In this document: positions 33,074 to 38,908 of the stretch, piece by piece | Numbering within the stretch: position 1 is the stretch's first letter | Layout of the letters: each line of letters starts with the position of its first letter | NCBI RefSeq assembly: GCF_002307475.1 | Contig: NZ_NTMH01000027.1 | Coordinates: 1 to 38,908, forward strand | Reading direction: 5' to 3' | From: Pantoea allii | Lineage (GTDB): Bacteria > Pseudomonadota > Gammaproteobacteria > Enterobacterales > Enterobacteriaceae | Length of the DNA: 38,908 nt | Notes under the pieces: generated by a model | What the model saw: only the letters and a program-made list of their open reading frames with translations | What the model was told of the DNA's origin: nothing | Databases searched by the model: none | Translations under genes and position numbers: made by a program

Positions 33074-34006
33074 TCAGTGGCGGATCTGCGCCAAGTCGTC
33101 TTCAGTCAGTCCGGTCATTTTCATGACGGTATTACGGTCAATACCGTTCTGCAGCATGGTACGGGCAACTTCCAGCTTGCCTTCCAGCATGCCCTCATTT
33201 CGGCCTTCCTGCCTGCCTAACTGGATACCCTTCTGGATGCCCTTCTGTTCGAGCTGTTGTGCGATGGTCATAAGTGCGTCTCCGTGTTGCGGCACACGCT
33301 GTGCCAGTTCGCGTACAAAGCCTTCGGCGTCGGCTGTTTCGCCTGCCTGTACAATATAGTGTACCAGCGATATCACCTGTGATGAAGACAGATAGCCGGC
33401 CAGCAGAATGGGCGCCAGCCGGTCAGTCAGTTCTGCCAGGTCCCGCTGATGAATATGTTTCTGCAGCAGGGTCAGGGCGGCCATGCTGCGATGGCCGGCG
33501 ATTTCATCATCAGGAATGACGGTAACATCAACCAGCTGGAAAGCGCTGCTGTAGAGTTTGCCAGCCAGCGCCGGATCATCAAACTCATTCAGCCACCGGG
33601 TGGAGTAAGGATACGGGCTGCGTTTACCCGTATAGAACAGCACGGGTATCACCAGTGGCAACTTCTTATGGCCCGCCTCAAGGTGGCGCTGCATGGCAGC
33701 CACCGCATAACGCATCAGGCGAAAAGCCATGTGTTTATCGGGTGAAGACTGGTGCTCAATGAGCACGTGAACATAACCCTCACCGGCTGTGGTTTTCAGA
33801 CTGTAGAGCACGTCGCTAAAGTACTGCCTCAGGTCATCCTCGACGAACGAGCCGGATTCCAGCTTTAGCGTACTGAGGTCACAGATAGCACGCAGCTCTG
33901 CGGGCAAGTGCAGTTCCATGAAATCACGGGCGACATCCGGGTGAGTCAGAAACTGCCGGAACGTGGCATCGTGAGGAGTTGGTGTGCGGTTTTTCTTCTT
34001 CTTCAT
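33074..34006 (-). CDS. Rpn family recombination-promoting nuclease
   Basis: From the ATG at 34006 (MKKKKNRTPTPHDATFRQFL) the 310-residue protein follows the Rpn/YhgA-like family. The PD-(D/E)xK core lies in LESGSFVEDDLRQYFSDVLY, then GEGYVHVLIEHQSSPDKHMA. A C-terminal repeat region has EQKGIQKGIQLGRQEGRNEG. RpnA-type proteins are DNA endonucleases that promote RecA-independent recombination in E. coli. The nearby decayed recombinase and IS remnants fit a mobile-DNA setting. It looks intact. The gap from 34007 to 34468 holds no gene. Confidence 0.92.
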   Translation of the reverse strand: MKKKKNRTPTPHDATFRQFLTHPDVARDFMELHLPAELRAICDLSTLKLESGSFVEDDLRQYFSDVLYSLKTTAGEGYVHVLIEHQSSPDKHMAFRLMRYAVAAMQRHLEAGHKKLPLVIPVLFYTGKRSPYPYSTRWLNEFDDPALAGKLYSSAFQLVDVTVIPDDEIAGHRSMAALTLLQKHIHQRDLAELTDRLAPILLAGYLSSSQVISLVHYIVQAGETADAEGFVRELAQRVPQHGDALMTIAQQLEQKGIQKGIQLGRQEGRNEGMLEGKLEVARTMLQNGIDRNTVMKMTGLTEDDLAQIRH

Positions 34007-34468
34007 CAGTCCCGGCTCTGAAAAATAACCGCTGTATGTTACCACAGGCAGAAAACCGTCTGTATTGATGGTGAACAGATCTGCAATGCCTGCAGGTAGC
34101 CGTTCGGATTATTTTTAATTTTTTCGGATACACTGCTTCATCGTACGATCTCTAATAATCGAAGCATAATCATTCTTCGTCGCAGTTCGCACAGCCAGAT
34201 GAGTGATGGAATCATAAATCACCGTCAATACAGCTGGGAGATGTGGCTATCTCTGCCACCATTTAACATAAATTACATATTGCACACTCATGAATGAAGA
34301 ATCGTCGCCATTACCCTTTGAGAAGATAAGCGTCAGCTCACGTGACGGACTTAACTTAGAAGTTAAGTTCTGTGTCCCGATTGCCATCCGGCATCCTCTA
34401 AGAACTAGGTAATCCGTAGGGCGAATGTAAAATACGTTTCACACTGGCAGACAACGGAGATTGAAAGT

Positions 34469-35302
34469 TTGGGTACTTTACCCCACGAACTGATGCAGAT
34501 TTCACACAGCGACGTCAGTGGTCATAATCTGACCAATTCGGACGCCGCACGCTATTTTGACTACAAAAGCGCGGTGGCGCTGCGGAACCTGGCCGCCGCC
34601 TACGGCACCGACATGCCGTGCTCCCGAAGTGGCCGTGCTGCTCTCTAGGGTGCCCGATCTTCGCAAGCGTCTGTTCATCGATGCGCTGTGGAACACCCGC
34701 GGCCGGCTGAACGAAATTCTGCCGCTTACGAAAGAAGACTTTGTGCTGGACGATCCGCTCAGCGGCGCGCCCCTATCATCACCCTTCGTGGTCCTGCGCA
34801 CGCTCAAACAGCGGAAGCTGGAAGCGGCGGCCCGAAGCCGCCGGCACGGGCGGCCGATCCGTGAGGAGCAGCAGGCGGAGCAACCGAAGCGGAAATCCGG
34901 GACAACCCGCCGCGGGCGGTTCCGCTGACCGATCCTGGATTCGTGCAACGCTTAAGTGAATGGTTTGCGACGACGGCCCTGCCTGCGGGTGCGCGGCTCT
35001 GGGACATTAAGAGCGAGGACACGTCACGCAGCTGGATAAGTCAGGCCGTGACAGCTGCAGCGCGTGACGGTGTGATGTTTTCCATCCGGCCGGTAACGCC
35101 GAATACGTTCCGGGATTCGTTTGCGATGCACCTCGTGCAGCACCAGGTGCCGCAGAAGGTCATTCAGACCCTCATGGACCATAAAGACGCGAAGTCCACC
35201 GAGTGGTATACGCGGGTGTTTGCGCTGGAAGTCACCCTTCAGCTCGGGGTGCGGTTCTCCATGAATCCACATGAGGCAAGCCGACTGCTGCTGCCCCGCT
35301 GA
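34469..35302 (+). pseudogene. Plasmid tyrosine recombinase/integrase (ResD-like), decayed
   Basis: Three frame pieces join into one protein. The first reads LPHELMQISHSDVSGHNLTN and on to AAAYGTDMP. The second reads PEVAVLLSRVPDLRKRLFID and NTRGRLNEILPLTKEDFVLD. The third runs from EIRDNPPRAVPLTDPGF to the end. They need two one-base restorations at about 34615-34627 and one at about 34880-34892. The catalytic box reads TFRDSFAMHLVQ, with Asp where the family has His (FRHSFA), and GHKD has become DHKD. The Tyr in WYTRVF remains. The start codon is TTG after GGAG. It is inactive in all likelihood. Confidence 0.85.
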
Positions 35303-35428
35303 TCTTTGCCTTGATAACACTTACTGTCTGAAGTGGCGGAGAAGGTTTTCCGGTAAAAACCAGATGTGCCCCCGGGCGCGCAAACAGGCCACGCAGAGTC
35401 TGTTACGGGTAGCAGGTGGCAACTCATT

Positions 35429-35758
35429 TCACCGCCGGACTGCGAGCAGCGCCCGGTGCGTTGCACCCGGCACAATACAGACGTCGGTAAACTGACCGGG
35501 TTCTTTACTGGCTCCTTTGTTCAGGGAATGGCAGCCATACCTGTGATGTTCCTGATAAAAGAGCTTGATGACTTCATCATCTGCGTGAAGCGTCGCCGCC
35601 TCATTCTGGCAGATAATCAGCTTAATCTGCGTCTCATCCATACAGTGCGACTCAATTCTGATGCCGGGATGCTCGCTGATAAAACTGCACACCGACGGCG
35701 AGTTGCGCGAGGTTTTACTGAGGATATGCCAGTCGGGTACTAATTTGTCGTACCGCAA
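35429..35758 (-). CDS. Hypothetical protein, unrecognised
   Basis: A 109-codon frame starting at TTG and reading MRYDKLVPDWHILSKTSRNS, later MDETQIKLIICQNEAATLHA. It has no visible ribosome site, signal or membrane segment, and no family I know. Composition is like a real gene more than the other frames here. The whole stretch 35303-36188 has no other gene I can support. Confidence 0.3.
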   Translation of the reverse strand: MRYDKLVPDWHILSKTSRNSPSVCSFISEHPGIRIESHCMDETQIKLIICQNEAATLHADDEVIKLFYQEHHRYGCHSLNKGASKEPGQFTDVCIVPGATHRALLAVRR

Positions 35759-36188
35759 TTGATTTCAGCAACCGGGAAAAGCTATCCAGGTCCTGACTTA
35801 CTCCTGCCTCAATAACATGACCGCGGAGGATACAGGAAATGTCAGTAATCAATATGCCTGCTGTCTGTGAAGGGTTCAAAACATGATGCCACGCCTGAAG
35901 GCAGGGAACAGAATTTTGTGACGTACAGCAGGTTCCGTATTAGGTTATGTATGGGGAATGAATAAACATCCAGGATGGGGAAAACGTTGAATCAGCACGG
36001 GTGAGCCACCCACACGATCATTCCTGTCGAGGCTCGCAGAAAAGTACTGTTTTAAAAAATGAGTTTTGTTACGCCAGGCCCCTTGTTCTTTTATCATGCT
36101 TCAGGCTGGACAGCTTTGATAGCTCTGTTGCTTTGACCAGAACCGGCCCTGTCAGCTGCTGGCAATTAAAGAAAATGCTATTAGGGGA

Positions 36189-36203
36189 ATTTCAGATTGA
36201 AAT
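36189..36203. other. Candidate parS site (P1-type ParB box palindrome), downstream of parB
   Basis: ATTTCA-GAT-TGAAAT is a perfect 6-bp dyad that extends to GGAATTTCA on the left. P1 ParB recognises A boxes of the form ATTTCAC or ATTTCAA, paired about a short centre, and P1 parS lies just downstream of parB, as here. A near copy lies upstream of parA at 38737. Confidence 0.62.
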
Positions 36204-36289
36204 TTCCTTTCTTTATTCAAAAAAAACATAAGGTTAAAGCATTTGTTTTGCGGGAATCCTCTCCTGGATTTCCCGCAACTGGCAGTAAG

Positions 36290-37276
36290 TCATGCGTCTT
36301 TTTCATTCACAATCATACGCTCAATGACGCTTCTGACAGCGGCATCAAGTTCAGCCTGACAGGCTGCAGAAAGGCGCGAGAATTCATAAGTAACCACCCG
36401 TTTATCTGAGTCCGTTTTCTTTCTGGCAAACTGCTTTTTATCAGCAAATTCAGCCAGTTTTTCAGTCACTACTTTTTTGCCGGCCGACCCTTTTTTAGGC
36501 TCTGCGCTTTCAGCGCGAAAATAACTGATTATTTTTGCCTTATAGGTGGGATCACCCCTGTCGTAATGCGCGTCACTTTCGATACGTGCACGAACGTGGC
36601 CAGTTAACTCCTCCGTGCTGATGCCTCTCGTCCGGGCTCTCTCAGTCACCTCAAGCAGAATCTGATAGTCACTGATGGAGAGTTCACTGACCGAAGGAAA
36701 CACCGCAATGATCTCTTCAGGAACTGCAGCCGCCTGAAACGCCCGGGTGACCTTGGCCGCAGAAAGTCCTTCTGCGGCGGCAATATCTGACTGATTCATA
36801 TCTGCAGGATACATCAGCTTTAATCTTTTACCGAGTTCACGCAGCGTATGTTCTCTGGCAGTCTGAATATCAGCGGCCAGTTGTCTGGCATCAGAGATGG
36901 ACAACGCATCACGCGTCACCAGCACTTCAAAGGCGGTCCCGTTGTAAAGACAGGCGGCCCGACGGCGTGAACCATCGAGAATCTCTGTACGTCCGTCTAC
37001 CTCCCGGCCAATAGCGGGAAAGAACTGCTGCAGTCTTATGGTACGGGAAATATCACTGACCGATTCGCGCGTCAGAAAGGCCTGGTCTCGGCCATTAACG
37101 GCTGCGTCTACAAAAGTCTGTGCTTCAATGTCATCATGCAGAAACTTTGTCAGAACAAAACGGGCCTGAGCGCCAGACTTCAGGGTGAAAACCCGCTCGC
37201 TGTCAGACTCACTCATCATTTTCGAAAAACTTGAGTTACCCAGCTGCCGGCCCAGTTTCACCATTTCTTTCTTCAT
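36290..37276 (-). CDS. parB: Plasmid partition protein ParB (P1 type)
   Basis: The 328-residue protein has the P1/P7 ParB layout. A short N-terminal segment binds ParA (MKKEMVKLGRQLG). A ParB/sulfiredoxin-like fold follows with FFPAIGREVDGRTEILDGSR and RRAACLYNG. The helix-turn-helix is MNQSDIAAAEGLSAAKVTRA, and a C-terminal dimer domain binds the box motifs. Its start overlaps the parA stop as ATGA, so translation is coupled. It would bind the parS sites flanking this operon and activate the ParA ATPase for plasmid segregation. Confidence 0.93.
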   Translation of the reverse strand: MKKEMVKLGRQLGNSSFSKMMSESDSERVFTLKSGAQARFVLTKFLHDDIEAQTFVDAAVNGRDQAFLTRESVSDISRTIRLQQFFPAIGREVDGRTEILDGSRRRAACLYNGTAFEVLVTRDALSISDARQLAADIQTAREHTLRELGKRLKLMYPADMNQSDIAAAEGLSAAKVTRAFQAAAVPEEIIAVFPSVSELSISDYQILLEVTERARTRGISTEELTGHVRARIESDAHYDRGDPTYKAKIISYFRAESAEPKKGSAGKKVVTEKLAEFADKKQFARKKTDSDKRVVTYEFSRLSAACQAELDAAVRSVIERMIVNEKDA

Positions 37277-38481
37277 TTCACACCCCTGATAAACTCAATC
37301 CTTTTAAATACAGCCTGAGTAAAACGTTCTGCTTCCCGTTTTGCCTTTTTCAGCGCCTCAGCACTGCCCGGATAAGAACCGGGATCGGCGCTGATGATGG
37401 TATCAAAGCTCTCTCCACAACGTTCAAAGCCATCCAGCCGTGGCAGTGCCGCATCAAGAATGTAAGACGTGAAGACATCGCGGGCCAGACCATGTGTCAT
37501 CTCATGGTCACGTTTTGAGGTCATTTTCGACATAAAGCCGATATTCCCTTTTATACGTGGCGTAATTCCCTCTTCCTCAAGCTGCTCAATCATTTCAGGC
37601 AGTCGGGTGAGATATTTCAGAGTGGAGTGAAAATCCACCTGAGCCGGCGGCGTGGGTGTGAGCAGTAAATCGCTTGCCGCGAGAGCATTCAGCATGAAGG
37701 CATCAAGGTGAGGACCGGTATCAATAAAGATAAAATCATAATCCCCGCCAACACGGTCAATGATAGTGCGGCGCAGAACTTCTGAGGGTAACTTGTCCGG
37801 CAGGTGTTCTCTGACGAGATCATTCCACTGACTGGCAATGAAACCATCGTCTATGGAGGCGGGGATGACATCCACACCAGGAATGATTGTGGGTTTAATA
37901 ATGTCTTCACGGAGCTGCTCAGCGCCAAGATCGTTAAGCATTGCCTGTGCAGCCGTCTCCATTATGGAGCCAATGCTGTTTTGCTGGCTGAGAAACATGG
38001 TGCTGGAGGCCTGGGGATCAAGGTCAACCACAAGGACACGAAGATCGTGCTGCAGGAGGTCCTGATGAACACGTAAACCATGTGCAAGCGTCACCGTGCT
38101 TACGGTTTTCGACACGCCGCCCTTTAGATTCACAACAAAGATAACAAAGGGGCCTTCCCCGGCGTGCAAATCACGGTATTTAGGCACTTTGCGGTGAGCG
38201 TAAATATCAACTACGTCTTTAATGGTCAGCGCATAGTGTCGGGTATTACCGGCGTCTTTTCTGCCGAAGACATGCCCCTGCGCTTCCATTTCATCGATCG
38301 CCTGCTCAACTGCACGCCGGCTGAGTTTAGGCAGGTTCGCCACAGAGTTACGTGTGAATGTCTGGTAGTACTGATCCAGACCAAACTCATTTCTTCTGAG
38401 GGATATATCGTCGCTCATACTGCGCAACATTGCGCTGGCTCTGCGTGCAGTCTCGTCCACGCCACCATAATGACTTTTCAT
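37273..38481 (-). CDS. parA: Plasmid partition ATPase ParA (P1 type)
   Basis: A 402-residue type Ia ParA. The N-terminal winged helix (about residues 40-100, PKLSRRAVEQAIDEMEAQGH) binds its own operator. The Walker-type ATPase has the deviant Walker A NLKGGVSKTVSTVTLA (Lys120, Lys125), the A' box LVVDLDPQASSTMF and the B box FIFIDTGPHLDAF. P1 ParA is of similar length (about 398). It moves plasmid copies along the nucleoid with ParB and represses the parAB promoter. An inverted repeat upstream fits such an operator. Confidence 0.95.
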   Translation of the reverse strand: MKSHYGGVDETARRASAMLRSMSDDISLRRNEFGLDQYYQTFTRNSVANLPKLSRRAVEQAIDEMEAQGHVFGRKDAGNTRHYALTIKDVVDIYAHRKVPKYRDLHAGEGPFVIFVVNLKGGVSKTVSTVTLAHGLRVHQDLLQHDLRVLVVDLDPQASSTMFLSQQNSIGSIMETAAQAMLNDLGAEQLREDIIKPTIIPGVDVIPASIDDGFIASQWNDLVREHLPDKLPSEVLRRTIIDRVGGDYDFIFIDTGPHLDAFMLNALAASDLLLTPTPPAQVDFHSTLKYLTRLPEMIEQLEEEGITPRIKGNIGFMSKMTSKRDHEMTHGLARDVFTSYILDAALPRLDGFERCGESFDTIISADPGSYPGSAEALKKAKREAERFTQAVFKRIEFIRGVK

Positions 38482-38533
38482 TTAACGGTTCCGTTGTCAA
38501 TTTTTATGTTGATTGTACATGTCAAAAATGTCA

Positions 38534-38589
38534 GAGCAATATTTTTCGAAAAGACATGAATTTCTTGTACATGAGAAAAAATATTGCTC
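38534..38589. promoter_or_regulatory. Candidate ParA operator upstream of parA
   Basis: GAGCAATATTTTT (38534-38546) and AAAAATATTGCTC (38577-38589) form a perfect 13-bp inverted repeat with 30 bases between. TTGTACATG occurs twice nearby (38513-38521 and 38565-38573). P1 ParA binds an inverted repeat in the parAB promoter, so this is a good operator candidate. Confidence 0.65.
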
Positions 38590-38736
38590 ACAGTATCACT
38601 GTCTTTACCGGCAAAAGTGATGTCCTGTTAATGAGTGAATCACCGTCTCAGCATAAGAAATGCACTGAAATTCAGATGGGTTTACCCTACATCATAAAGC
38701 ATTCAAGTATATGTTTTTATTTGATTTTATTAATTT

Positions 38737-38751
38737 ATTTCAGGTTGAAAT
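38737..38751. other. Candidate second parS site upstream of parA
   Basis: ATTTCA-GGT-TGAAAT matches the dyad at 36189-36203 in all but the one central base, and both continue as a T-run into CC. It lies between the parA promoter region and the tandem array. Confidence 0.55.
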
Positions 38752-38813
38752 TCCCTCTACTTCAGCGATAATCAGTAATGTCTTTCAGTTACTCTGCAGG
38801 TGATGCTTGTATA

Positions 38814-38908
38814 GTTTCAGAAGTTTCAGAAGTTTCAGAAGTTTCAGAAGTTTCAGAAGTTTCAGAAGTTTCAGAAGTTTCAGAAGTTTCAGAAGTTTCA
38901 GAAGTTTC
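38814..38908. repeat. Tandem 9-bp array GTTTCAGAA, at least ten copies
   Basis: Ten complete, identical GTTTCAGAA units (38814-38903) plus GTTTC reach the window edge, so the array continues beyond it. The unit shares TTTCAG with the ATTTCAG half of the candidate parS dyads. It could be a Rep iteron set, a centromere-type array or a simple repeat that expanded by slippage. The gap from 38590 to 38813 has no gene. Confidence 0.85.

Noticed and set aside
38814..38908. Possible CRISPR array
   Set aside because: Units are 9 bp, identical and contiguous with no spacers.

Overview
The window looks like one end of a large accessory plasmid (or plasmid-derived island) of an Enterobacterales bacterium. 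Gene families and codon use suggest the Pantoea/Erwinia/Enterobacter side, but no ribosomal or core gene is present to fix the genus. The plasmid call rests on the right end: a P1-type parA-parB pair, two candidate parS palindromes flanking it, and a 9-bp tandem repeat array running off the window edge. DUF2913, Rpn-nuclease and plasmid-recombinase genes, common plasmid companions, lie just inside it.

Layout, left to right. (1) 1-2.4 kb: an IS66-type transposon (tnpA-tnpB-tnpC) whose left end is fused in frame to a scrap of what looks like an IS21 istA. (2) 2.4-9.8 kb: an eroded metabolic region. It holds a merR gene with an in-frame stop, a frameshifted DUF2938 gene, a secreted PEBP-family protein, an AraC regulator, a fumarylacetoacetate-hydrolase gene, an MRJP/yellow-family gene with two compensating frameshifts, a divergent GntR regulator, a deletion fusion of amidohydrolase and glyoxalase/VOC remnants, and an MFS transporter. 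(3) 10.2-21.5 kb: a sugar or polyol uptake and catabolism island. A SorC-type regulator is followed by a galactitol-type PTS (IIA, IIB, IIC), a ribulose-phosphate/allulose-phosphate 3-epimerase-like protein, an SDR dehydrogenase and a 6-phospho-3-hexuloisomerase. A convergent operon encodes a FGGY kinase and a ribose-type ABC transporter. Matching TGCTCA-N2-TGAGCA palindromes stand before both operons, so one regulator probably controls both. (4) 21.9-31.3 kb: eleven genes for thiol and electrophile stress: OsmC, glutathione reductase, PatB/MalY C-S lyase, EamA exporter, two thioredoxin-fold proteins, TetR, AhpD-like protein, an old-yellow-enzyme-like flavoprotein, a DsbA/FrnE-like oxidoreductase and an SDR. 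In content this matches the alt (allicin/thiosulfinate tolerance) cluster described from onion-pathogenic Pantoea ananatis. Five near-identical 19-bp operators precede its transcription units, and several lie exactly between recognisable -35 and -10 boxes. (5) 31.3-36.3 kb: sparse DNA with a KGG stress protein, DUF2913, an Rpn family nuclease, a decayed tyrosine recombinase and several hundred bases with no convincing gene. (6) 36.2-38.9 kb: the partition module.

As a working picture, the plasmid gives its host a defence against garlic/onion-type reactive sulfur compounds and a private route for an uncommon hexose or hexitol that ends at fructose 6-phosphate. Both fit a plant-associated life. 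No tRNA, rRNA or CRISPR array was seen. Several genes are broken by single-base indels. I read most of these as genuine decay, but in a long-read-only assembly some could be sequencing errors.
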